Shown piece by piece: positions 6,807-14,798 of a stretch of DNA of 37,877 nucleotides. The number at the start of each line of letters is the position of its first letter. The first letter of the stretch is position 1. The translations under genes and the position numbers were made by a program. The stretch spans positions 1 through 37,877 of the forward strand of contig JAKSPN010000004.1 in assembly GCA_024404755.1 (NCBI GenBank). Direction: 5' to 3'. Below the pieces are notes generated by a model. It searched no databases and was not told where the DNA came from. It was given only the letters and a program-made list of their open reading frames with translations. The DNA is from Clostridia bacterium (lineage in GTDB: Bacteria; Bacillota; Clostridia; Oscillospirales; Acutalibacteraceae).

Positions 6807-9437
6807 TCAGCGCGGGAGTTCCACGATGACGCTCGCTCCTTTCTCGATTTTGTCGTTTTCGATAAACAGACTCCACGTTTGCAGCGTTTCGTCAAATTCG
6901 CAGGGTTGCTCAACGCCGTTCAAGAAGAAGCGGGCTTTGTCCCCCGCCGTGCGGCGCATTTTAACTGTAAAGGGGTTGCCCCTTACAAGCACTTTTCCCT
7001 CTACCCCGTCGAACGGGCCTTTGGCGGCGGGCTGGATACGCACGCCGTCGTACTCGGGGCAAACGCCCAGCACGTCGCGCACAAACAGCTTCATCGTAAC
7101 GTTAGAGCTGCCCGTCTGCCAATCGTTCATGGAATCGCCGTCGATATTGAGCGCCGCATTATAGCCGTAAGAGTTGGGCATTACGAACGGCGACAGCGAA
7201 GTAAATTCGTGTGTAATGGGCAGCGCCTTTACAAGCTCTTTCCAACCGTCTTCCGCGAAGCCCATACGGAACAGCGCCATAATCGCGAACATCGAGGCGT
7301 GAACGTACACCGCACCGTTCTCGGCGGTGCCCGCCGGGAGTTTGTTGATGCGTCCGAAGCCCACCGCATCCTCCGCAAACGGATGGGAGAAGGTGAGAAT
7401 GCCGTATTTGGTGTCGAGCGACATCAAATCGTCGCGCAACTGCCACCGCAGCGACGGGTCGCGTTTCAGCAGACCGGTCATCACCCAGAAAGCGAGCGAC
7501 GTACTGCTCACGCGGTCTTTCCCGTCGGGGTCACAGAAACTGCCGACGAGGTAACCGCGGTGGTCGCCCCAACCGTGAATCACGCGCTTCGTACCTTTGT
7601 CGTTTTCAATCACGCCGTAGGTGCGCAAGCCCTTTTCCATACGGTCGGCCACGGTTTTATAGCGTTCGATGCGCTCGGCGTAACGGGATTTGTCCAAACG
7701 ACCGAGCAACTCAATCATTTCGTTGAGGTTTTGCCACACCTGCGCGCACGCCATCACCGAAACGCCGGTGCCGTACTCCACGTTCGGGTCTTTGGAAACG
7801 CCGAGACCGTCGAGCGCGTCGTTCCAGTCGCCGAACAGCACGCGGACACAGCCGGTTTCTTCGTCGATTTGGCGCAGGAGGTATTCGAGAATGCGCAGCA
7901 TATGTTCGAGCACCGTGTCGTGCTCCTCGCTCTTGCGAACGAGCCCTTCGCCGGTCAGCCGCGCGCCGGGATTTTTGTTTAAGATGTCGTAGTACCCGCA
8001 ATCCTCGTCCAAAATGGAGAAGTCGCCGGTAAATTTGAGGTAGGTCACAATCGTCGAGATGACCCACACACCTTGGTCGATAAACGGGCGCACGTCCATA
8101 CGCGGCACGTCTCCCTCATATGCGGGAAGCGAGTACTGCCGCGGGCAACGGCCGGACGGATCGGTGAAACTAATCGCCTCGATAATCTTTTTGCGGCTGT
8201 CTTCCGGTCGCCAGATGAGATACGCTTCCAGCGCCTGCATCACGTCGCGGATACCGATAAGCGAGCCCGCACCGGTTTGGGCATACCCTTTGAGCATGGC
8301 GCAGAACTCGATTTGTTTCTTCAAATGCTCGAAAAAGTGGTTAAGTTTGCCGTCGGTCAAATTGCCGGACTGCAAATTCGAGAAATTCATCTCGAAATCA
8401 TCGTGTTTCGAGGACTCCAACTCGTCAATCGCGGCGAGATAGGCATCCGTCTCGTCGGCGGACACTTTGTGGCTCAGCAACTCGTCCAGCGGTTTCGTAT
8501 CGGTACAGCGGATGGTGTAGGTCAGTTGCGCATCCCACCGCGCACGGCCGCCGGCATCCAGCTCCATCGAGAGCGAATCGGCGAACACGCCCACGTCGTT
8601 GAACACGGTCACGTTTTTGGCGTTGTCCCAATGGCCGTTAAAGTTCTTGAACGCGCTGTGCAAGCTTCCGTGAACACCGCCGACAACCGAGAAGCGCGAG
8701 GTGTTTTCCTCGGCGGAGAGAAGCGTGCCGTTTTCGATTTGGAACGCGCGAGACCACGCGCCGAAGTTGCTCACCTGCTCGGTGCGGCTGATCATCACGC
8801 GGATTTGCGCGGTAAACGGAGCCAATCCCCCGTCGGCCGGCTTATCACCCACGCGGATTTCTTTGAACCAGCGGGTCTCGCCGCATTCACCCTGCGTATA
8901 TTCGAGGTGCGGGCAGAAATACGAGGCAAGCCAGCACTCTTTTTTCTCGTTGCCCAAGTTTTCCGCCGTGGCGGTAAACAGCATTTTGCGGTCTTTGGTG
9001 GTAAACACGCGAACGGAGAAGCGCATCTCTTCCGCTTCCGCCACGTAGGTCACACAAGACGAGTTAAACACGGTATAGCGGCGCACGTCGTCGTCCTGAA
9101 GCGGCGCGGCGAACACCGGGAAGGTCTTGTAGCCGTCCCCCGTTTTGATTCCCGCAAACCACGCGGCTTTGGGCTCTAATCCCTCGGCGCTGTACAGAAG
9201 CGGGCTGAACGCACCGTCGTTGCAATGCATATAACCCGACGTGTACGCCCAAAAGTTGAAGCCGTCGTTGCCGTAGACGTAACGGTTTTCGCCGTCGTTA
9301 CGCGGAAGCGACAAAATATCGCGTTTGGAGATGTAATAACATCCCGACGGAATTTTTTGGTCGTCATATTCTCCACGCATCGCGCCCGCATAGGCGGCGG
9401 ACAACGTGTCCAATCGTTTGAAAAGTTCCGACTGCAT
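6807..9437 (-). CDS. GH94-type glycoside phosphorylase (cellobiose phosphorylase-like)
   Basis: An 876-residue protein without a signal peptide; the ATG follows AAGGAGG. The N-terminal part (to about residue 300) looks like the beta-sandwich of GH94 enzymes, with the motifs YVYGNDGFNFWAYTSG and FSVRVFTTKDRKMLF. The catalytic (alpha/alpha)6 barrel carries FIDQGVWVISTI...YLKFTGD and the GDWND motif near residue 536, whose Asp is the general acid in GH94. The family phosphorolyses beta-glucosidic disaccharides or oligosaccharides to a sugar 1-phosphate inside the cell. The exact linkage cannot be told from sequence alone; it is less similar to classical cellobiose phosphorylases than a true orthologue would be. 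It leads a two-gene unit with the TIM-barrel gene and follows the sugar-transport operon. Confidence 0.75.
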   Translation of the reverse strand: MQSELFKRLDTLSAAYAGAMRGEYDDQKIPSGCYYISKRDILSLPRNDGENRYVYGNDGFNFWAYTSGYMHCNDGAFSPLLYSAEGLEPKAAWFAGIKTGDGYKTFPVFAAPLQDDDVRRYTVFNSSCVTYVAEAEEMRFSVRVFTTKDRKMLFTATAENLGNEKKECWLASYFCPHLEYTQGECGETRWFKEIRVGDKPADGGLAPFTAQIRVMISRTEQVSNFGAWSRAFQIENGTLLSAEENTSRFSVVGGVHGSLHSAFKNFNGHWDNAKNVTVFNDVGVFADSLSMELDAGGRARWDAQLTYTIRCTDTKPLDELLSHKVSADETDAYLAAIDELESSKHDDFEMNFSNLQSGNLTDGKLNHFFEHLKKQIEFCAMLKGYAQTGAGSLIGIRDVMQALEAYLIWRPEDSRKKIIEAISFTDPSGRCPRQYSLPAYEGDVPRMDVRPFIDQGVWVISTIVTYLKFTGDFSILDEDCGYYDILNKNPGARLTGEGLVRKSEEHDTVLEHMLRILEYLLRQIDEETGCVRVLFGDWNDALDGLGVSKDPNVEYGTGVSVMACAQVWQNLNEMIELLGRLDKSRYAERIERYKTVADRMEKGLRTYGVIENDKGTKRVIHGWGDHRGYLVGSFCDPDGKDRVSSTSLAFWVMTGLLKRDPSLRWQLRDDLMSLDTKYGILTFSHPFAEDAVGFGRINKLPAGTAENGAVYVHASMFAIMALFRMGFAEDGWKELVKALPITHEFTSLSPFVMPNSYGYNAALNIDGDSMNDWQTGSSNVTMKLFVRDVLGVCPEYDGVRIQPAAKGPFDGVEGKVLVRGNPFTVKMRRTAGDKARFFLNGVEQPCEFDETLQTWSLFIENDKIEKGASVIVELPR

Positions 9438-9522
9438 TTCGTGTTTCCTCCTTAACAGCGCCCGTAGATTTCGGTGAAGCGGCGCGGTTATAAATCATCT
9501 TGTGCAGATGGTTTTGTAATTT

Positions 9523-9547
9523 GGTATAGTATATATAAAACTATACC
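9523..9547 (-). promoter_or_regulatory. 25-bp palindrome upstream of the GH94 gene, candidate operator/promoter
   Basis: The perfect inverted repeat GGTATAGT - 9 nt - ACTATACC lies 86 nt upstream of the GH94 start, just after the terminator of the transport operon. Read on the minus strand it contains TATACT, a good -10 element, but only a poor -35 (TTCTAA). The symmetry suggests a dimeric regulator site overlapping the promoter. No regulator gene is adjacent. Confidence 0.5.
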
Positions 9548-9586
9548 GAATTAGAAAGCCATCCGGCGGCGAAGTTTCGCACAAAC

Positions 9587-9613
9587 GACCGCACCCCGCC
9601 TCGGGGTGCGGTC
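9587..9613 (-). terminator. Terminator of the sugar-transport operon
   Basis: A perfect 12-bp GC-rich stem GACCGCACCCCG / CGGGGTGCGGTC with a 3-nt loop, 27 nt past the stop of the last permease gene. On the minus strand it is followed by GTTTGTG, and on the plus strand by TTATTTG. It separates the transport operon from the GH94 unit. Confidence 0.75.
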
Positions 9614-9639
9614 TTATTTGTACGTAACGTCCTACGGGT

Positions 9640-10596
9640 TTAACCGACGATACCCGTGCGCTCGATGGACTGGATAAAGAATTTCTGCGAGAACAGATAG
9701 AGAACGAGCAGCGGCACGATGCACATCAGCGTCGTGGTCGCGGTCACGATGTCTTTGTACGCTTCTTTATCCTGCGCGGCGATAACGCTGACCGTACCGG
9801 CGGTTTGTTTTTGGTCAAACGCATACGCGATACTGTTGAGCATTTTCGCCAGCGTGTTCGGGCTGTAGAACAGGTTCGTATAGGTGTTGTCGCCCCATTG
9901 CCACACGAAGGAGAACAGGAAAACCGTCACCATAATCGGCACCGCCGATTGCAGCATAATGAGGAAGAACGTTTTGAACGGGCCGGCGCCGTCGATAGCG
10001 GCGGCTTCGTCTACCTCTTTCGGGATACCGCGGAAGAACTGACGGACAAGGTAAATATACAGTCCGCAGCGGGCGGCACACGCCGTGAGGCCGAGGCAGA
10101 TGAACGGCCAAAGGCCACCGTTCATATTGAGCATTTTGAAGTTAAGGAACTGCGGAATCAGCACGACCTGGGTCGGAACCACCATGCAGATAACGACCAG
10201 CACGAAGAGCAGGTCGCGTCCTTTGAAGTGGAAGCGAGCGAAGCCGTAGCCGACAACCGTGCAAGAGAAGGTCTGGGTCAGACCCGCAACGAGGCAAAGC
10301 AGGAACGAACGTCCGAGGTTGCCCCAGAAACGGGCGATGACGATAGCATCCGAGTAGTTGGAAATCGTGAAGACTTTCGGGATAACCTTAACGGTCTGGT
10401 CGTAAACGTCTTTCACGCTCATAAACGAAACGGAGACTTTCATAAGCAACGGTTGCAGAATGAGGAAGCATGCGCCGATGACAAACGCCAAGCGGAAGAT
10501 GAAACCCGCCACTTTGGTAATCATTTGTCTGCGTTTATAGGAACTACCCAGAAAAGCGCGCTTCTGGGCGACCTGTACCGTTTCGTTATTACTCAT
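9640..10596 (-). CDS. Carbohydrate ABC transporter permease, MalG type (pair 2)
   Basis: A 318-residue inner-membrane protein with six predicted helices. The cytoplasmic EAA loop reads EVDEAAAIDGAGPFKTFF, the signature that contacts the ATPase in CUT1 sugar importers. An N-terminal tail of about 30 residues is hydrophilic. The ATG at 10596 overlaps the end of the previous permease gene by 8 nt (ATGAGTAA) and has GAGGGTG 7 nt upstream. It forms a heterodimer partner with the 10589-11530 product by family rule. The substrate is likely an oligosaccharide; no ATPase gene is present in the operon. Confidence 0.9.
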   Translation of the reverse strand: MSNNETVQVAQKRAFLGSSYKRRQMITKVAGFIFRLAFVIGACFLILQPLLMKVSVSFMSVKDVYDQTVKVIPKVFTISNYSDAIVIARFWGNLGRSFLLCLVAGLTQTFSCTVVGYGFARFHFKGRDLLFVLVVICMVVPTQVVLIPQFLNFKMLNMNGGLWPFICLGLTACAARCGLYIYLVRQFFRGIPKEVDEAAAIDGAGPFKTFFLIMLQSAVPIMVTVFLFSFVWQWGDNTYTNLFYSPNTLAKMLNSIAYAFDQKQTAGTVSVIAAQDKEAYKDIVTATTTLMCIVPLLVLYLFSQKFFIQSIERTGIVG

Positions 10597-11530
10597 GATA
10601 AAACACCCTCTTTGCCATCAACGCGAACGCAGCGCCAAGCACGATGCCGATGATGATGAAATACACCCACACCGAGGCGATTGCCGTTCCGAAGTCTTTA
10701 AGACCGGCCATCTGGTTTTTCACGTGGTTGATAACCGGGTTGGAAATGTTCGTAAACGAGTCGATAATCGTGTAGATTACGTTCAGCAGCAGATACGGGC
10801 CGCACATGGGGAACGTGATTTTCCAGAAGTTCTCCCACGCGGTGGCGCCCTCGATGCTGGAGGACTCGTAGATGGACGGGGAAATCGTGTTCAGACCACT
10901 CATAAAGATGATAATCTGCAAACCGGATTTGATGATAACGTCATACAGTTTGCCACTCAAGTCGGTCATGAACTTGATGATGCTTTCCGGCATACTGCCT
11001 TCGAGCAGTTTGTTGACCACTTCCGACGAGGAGAAGCCCGCGCCCATGGCGTTGGCCGCATCCGTCGCGCTACGCGCCATCAACTGGTCCATAAGACTGT
11101 TGGAGTCCATCGACGCGAGAACGCCGGTAGAAAGCACAACAGGCAGGAAGAAGATGGCACGCGCCGCCGCACGCCCTTTGAATTCGCGGCTCAAAATCAG
11201 AGCCGAGAAGAAGCTGAACGGGACGACGATGATGGTATCCAGCGCCATATTTTCGATAGCGGTCATCAAACGTTTGATGAAGCTCGGGTCAACGAACAAA
11301 ATGTGGTTGTAGTTCGCCCACCCTTTCGGTTCCAGCGTGTAGCCGGTCGCACCGACGATTTTGATGTCGTTGAAACTGAAAACCAGCGACTGCACCAGCG
11401 GAATGGCGTAGAACACCAAGAAGCCGATGAGGAACGGCGCAATAAACACCCAACCGGTGTTATTGCGGCGGGTCATCAAGCGGCCGCCGCTGCGGCGCGG
11501 GGATTTCACAACATTTTCTTTTTTGCTCAT
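10589..11530 (-). CDS. Carbohydrate ABC transporter permease, MalF type (pair 2)
   Basis: A 313-residue membrane protein with about six helices and a poly-basic N-terminus. The EAA loop is present as SSIEGATAWENFWKITFP near residue 225. Relative to typical UgpA/MalF permeases it has an extended extracytoplasmic segment of about 60 residues (around residues 140-200, including MDSNSLMDQLMARSA) between helices. The ATG at 11530 overlaps the DUF5696 stop by 4 nt and has AGGAGGGG upstream, inside the previous gene. It is likely to pair with the MalG-type product that follows. Confidence 0.9.
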   Translation of the reverse strand: MSKKENVVKSPRRSGGRLMTRRNNTGWVFIAPFLIGFLVFYAIPLVQSLVFSFNDIKIVGATGYTLEPKGWANYNHILFVDPSFIKRLMTAIENMALDTIIVVPFSFFSALILSREFKGRAAARAIFFLPVVLSTGVLASMDSNSLMDQLMARSATDAANAMGAGFSSSEVVNKLLEGSMPESIIKFMTDLSGKLYDVIIKSGLQIIIFMSGLNTISPSIYESSSIEGATAWENFWKITFPMCGPYLLLNVIYTIIDSFTNISNPVINHVKNQMAGLKDFGTAIASVWVYFIIIGIVLGAAFALMAKRVFYHE

Positions 11531-14151
11531 TGTGCATCCCCTCCTTTCGCCGTGAATTTCAGATAACTGCCGGCTTCGACGTTACCGTACGGGCTGGCAA
11601 ACGCCTTGTCGCCGTAGTTGACGACCACGCCGTTGCCGTTCTCGTAGGTGACCGCCACCGCGTTGTCCGAAAGACGGTCATAACCGACCATTTTCTCACC
11701 ATACACGTCGGACAGCGCCTCGGTCACCGTGTCGGTCACCGTTTGGATGCTGTCTTTGATGGTGTCGAAGGTCACCGCGTAATACTGGTCGTATTTCGTG
11801 TATTTCACGTCGCTGTTGTCCGCGGCGATGGCGGTGAAGTCCGGCACGCTGCCGGTTTCGATGCATTGCAGCGTGTAGTAAGCGGTGTCCGCCTCGTTGT
11901 TCCACACGTCCGCGGTGTAGGTCACCGCGCCGGAGAGGATCATTTGGGTGAACGGCACGCTGTACGCGATAATCGGATGCGCGTTGCTGGTCATCGGGAT
12001 TTGGGACGCCACGTCGAGGGACGCCAGCGCGTATTCGTTGGCGCCGCGGGACAAGAGTCCGTACTCACCCGCCGCTTCGGCGAGGTTTTTCGTCATCTCG
12101 GCTTTGGCGGCGTTGCGGGTCACGAAGTTGTCGCGGGAATAGTCGCCGGACAAATCGGAAGCCGCATAGGTAAGACCGACCGTCACCGCCCCCACCTGGG
12201 CTTTGTAACTGTCAAGGAAGGCATCCAGCGTCTTTTTGTTCTTCGACGGCGAGAGGAGGTAGCCGTAGAAGCCGTCCTCGTCCGCCATGAAGTTCGAGAC
12301 GTTGAAGTCCGCCTTGAACGCCGCTTCGCGGAGAATGCCGCGCGCTGCGCCAGAGGTGGTGGTGAAACCGTCAAACATTCTGTTGCGGTAGATATACTGG
12401 GTATCCGCCAGCGGATAGAACACGCCGCCCGCCGCTTTCACGGCTTCGGCGAGGTCTTTCATCTCCGCCACGGAGCCGACCTTTTTCTCGGTCTTGACTT
12501 TGCTTTGGATAACGGCTTTCACGCCGCCCTTCACCCACGCATCGTACTGGACGATGAGTTGGTTGTTCGGGAACATCGTCGCGAGTTCTTCGGTCAGGTC
12601 TTTCGCCTCGGCGAAGGTGGTCAGCGGTTTGATGTATTCGGTCGGCACACCGACGACGGTTTTGATATCGTCAATCGCGCCGAGGAATTCCACCGACACC
12701 GGCATTTTGTCCGCCGCTTCGGATTCCGTCAATTTGCCTTCCGCTTCCAAACGGGCTTTGTAACTCGTCGCGATGTCCACCCACGAAGTGGCGGTCTTCG
12801 GCAAGAAGGTAAAGTCCATTTGAATCGGGTCAAGCACCGCTTCGTTGGCATAGGTCGTGACGGTGTTGGTGTCTTCCGCGCTCATACGCACCTGCTCGGT
12901 GTCCACAAGCTGGAAGTAGAACCCGCCGTAACCCGGCGCCGTCGCGCTGGTGCAGGGGTTAACCGTCATATACGCGGTAGCGTCCGCACCGGTCGCGGTC
13001 GCATACATCGAGCCGTCTTTGTTCGACAGACCGTACATCGGGAAATAGAGGTTCTTTTTCTCGGAAGTATTGGTCTTTTGGCTCTGAGCATAATCGCGAC
13101 CGTAGAATTTCTCTTGGTACACGGAGGTGCCGGAAGCGGCGGTCTCGCCGAGTTTCACGATAGCACCGGAGCCGTCCGGCAGGAGCATTTCGCTCGTTTT
13201 CATACCGTCAAGCGTGTTCCAGTGCGGCAGCACCGTGATACCTTGGATAATCACGCCGCCGGTGGTTTTGATATCCTCCGTCGGAACGTCCACCACAAGG
13301 CGGCCGTCTTTCAGCGTGTACACCATCGACACGGTGTAATAGTTGGTCACGCCCTCTTGGTCCACGTAACCAACGGCTTCGAGTTGCGCCTCGCGGTCTT
13401 CCATCGTAAAGCCGGCACCCTCCAAGTATTTGAGGATGTTTTTCTTTTCGATGGTGGACGGCGAAGTTTTCAGCACCCGCAACTGACCGAGTTCTTCGGC
13501 TTTCAGGTATTTCTCCGTAATCGCCGCCTTGGTCTGCGGGTCGTCGACGGTTTTCAAGTCCACGAGAGAGTAGTATTTTTTGAATTTGTACTGGTCAGAG
13601 GTACTTTTCAGCGTTCCGAGGATTTCCTCGAACTTCTCCACCGTCATCGCCTGCGGGTAAAGCGGCACGTTCTGCTTTTTACCGAACAGGTATTGGATTT
13701 TGAAGCCCTTATCCTGCTTCTCCACCTGGAACTGACCGTACTGCACGCTCTCTTCGAAGTTGTTTTCCTCGGTCACCGTTTCGGTGGTCGTACCGATGGT
13801 GGTAACGAGCAACTGGGAAGAGTAGTTGCCGAGGCGGTTTTGGTTAAACGAGGTACGGTCTTGCGGGTTGGAGTACCACACCGAGCCGTCTTCCGTTTTG
13901 ACCGCCACTTCGGTGGTCTTTTCGTTGAAATACAACGTCAGCCCACCGTCTTTTGCCATTTCGGTCATATTTTTGATGCCGAAATCTTTTTGGTCCTGTA
14001 CGTATTTTTGATCGTTGGTCGGCCACTTGTTCACGTCGTTCAAAGACATGGACGCAAACAGCGAAGCCGTCGAGGTGCATCCGGTCAAGCCGAGGGCAAG
14101 ACACAAGACCGCAACCAACGCCAAAACGCGTTTCATAGTTTGTCTTTTCAT
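11527..14151 (-). CDS. DUF5696-like surface lipoprotein
   Basis: I favour the ATG at 14151 (874 residues), 10 nt after AAGGG; a GTG at 14160 overlapping the YIP1 stop is the alternative. The N-terminus is a lipoprotein signal with box LTGC (Cys25). The first half is beta-rich (segments such as TLYFNEKTTEVAVKTEDGSVWYS). The second half has barrel-like strand blocks, for example NNQLIVQYDAWVKGG, VFYPLADTQYIYRN and VTVGLTYAASDLSG, recalling glycosidase folds, though I see no assured catalytic pair. From memory it fits the DUF5696 family, which is found beside YIP1 proteins and CUT1 permeases in Firmicutes. The role is unknown; it may be a surface component of the uptake system or a glycan-processing protein. 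Confidence 0.7.
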   Translation of the reverse strand: MKRQTMKRVLALVAVLCLALGLTGCTSTASLFASMSLNDVNKWPTNDQKYVQDQKDFGIKNMTEMAKDGGLTLYFNEKTTEVAVKTEDGSVWYSNPQDRTSFNQNRLGNYSSQLLVTTIGTTTETVTEENNFEESVQYGQFQVEKQDKGFKIQYLFGKKQNVPLYPQAMTVEKFEEILGTLKSTSDQYKFKKYYSLVDLKTVDDPQTKAAITEKYLKAEELGQLRVLKTSPSTIEKKNILKYLEGAGFTMEDREAQLEAVGYVDQEGVTNYYTVSMVYTLKDGRLVVDVPTEDIKTTGGVIIQGITVLPHWNTLDGMKTSEMLLPDGSGAIVKLGETAASGTSVYQEKFYGRDYAQSQKTNTSEKKNLYFPMYGLSNKDGSMYATATGADATAYMTVNPCTSATAPGYGGFYFQLVDTEQVRMSAEDTNTVTTYANEAVLDPIQMDFTFLPKTATSWVDIATSYKARLEAEGKLTESEAADKMPVSVEFLGAIDDIKTVVGVPTEYIKPLTTFAEAKDLTEELATMFPNNQLIVQYDAWVKGGVKAVIQSKVKTEKKVGSVAEMKDLAEAVKAAGGVFYPLADTQYIYRNRMFDGFTTTSGAARGILREAAFKADFNVSNFMADEDGFYGYLLSPSKNKKTLDAFLDSYKAQVGAVTVGLTYAASDLSGDYSRDNFVTRNAAKAEMTKNLAEAAGEYGLLSRGANEYALASLDVASQIPMTSNAHPIIAYSVPFTQMILSGAVTYTADVWNNEADTAYYTLQCIETGSVPDFTAIAADNSDVKYTKYDQYYAVTFDTIKDSIQTVTDTVTEALSDVYGEKMVGYDRLSDNAVAVTYENGNGVVVNYGDKAFASPYGNVEAGSYLKFTAKGGDAQ

Positions 14152-14156
14152 CTTGC

Positions 14157-14798
14157 TCACACCCTTAACTGAATTTCCGTAACGACACCGGCGATGTAAC
14201 TGTACAGCGAGTCAAACATACTCGCGAACAGCACCATCAGGAACATAATGAACACCATACCGAACAAGGTCAGTACCACGGTGAGTACCGCTTTGCTCAA
14301 AGTGAACTGGTGAACCGTCAGGTTGCCGACGAACGCATACATCAGGAAGAATACCGTTCCGACACCGCTGATGATGCCGAGGAAGCCGGCTTCTTCGGCG
14401 GTAAACCAGTAACTGGCCGGAATGTACAGGAAGTTGGTGACGATGCAGGGCACCGTCGCGTAACAGAGCGACATATAAATGTCGCGGAAGCGGCCTTCGC
14501 CATCCACCAGCGCGGTGACCGACCAGTTGGCGATACACCACAGGAAGAACGGGAACAGCACGTTGGCGATTTCGCGCACCACGCTGTACGTCCGTTCGTT
14601 CACCTCGTTGAAGATGAAGCCGGTGTACACCTGCTTGCAAATCACCGAAAGAACGAAGAGGCACATCAAAATGATGCAGGCCCCGAGGTCTCCCTGCCCT
14701 TCAAAGCGCATTTCGTACACGCCCTGAATCGGGTGGGAGATGATGTTGCCGGAATATTTAAGACCGTTCAGGGTCTTATTGTTTTTCCAGTTTTTCAT
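14157..14798 (-). CDS. YIP1-family integral membrane protein
   Basis: A 213-residue protein with five strongly hydrophobic segments (starting near residues 40, 72, 108, 135 and 165) and a short cytoplasmic N-terminus carrying the segment IISHPIQGVYEMRFEGQGD, the usual entry of YIP1-family proteins in Firmicutes sugar clusters. The ATG overlaps the previous stop by 1 nt (TGATG), with GGAGGCGGAGGG upstream. Its function is not established; its fixed place between the NHL/TPR protein and the DUF5696 lipoprotein suggests a membrane partner of one of them. Confidence 0.75.
   Translation of the reverse strand: MKNWKNNKTLNGLKYSGNIISHPIQGVYEMRFEGQGDLGACIILMCLFVLSVICKQVYTGFIFNEVNERTYSVVREIANVLFPFFLWCIANWSVTALVDGEGRFRDIYMSLCYATVPCIVTNFLYIPASYWFTAEEAGFLGIISGVGTVFFLMYAFVGNLTVHQFTLSKAVLTVVLTLFGMVFIMFLMVLFASMFDSLYSYIAGVVTEIQLRV

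Noticed and set aside
11530-14172. Plus-strand open frame of 880 codons opposite the DUF5696-like gene
   Set aside because: The minus-strand gene has a lipoprotein signal, ribosome binding site and operon context. The plus-strand translation is rich in Arg/His/Val with no recognisable domain, as expected from antisense frames in this codon usage.
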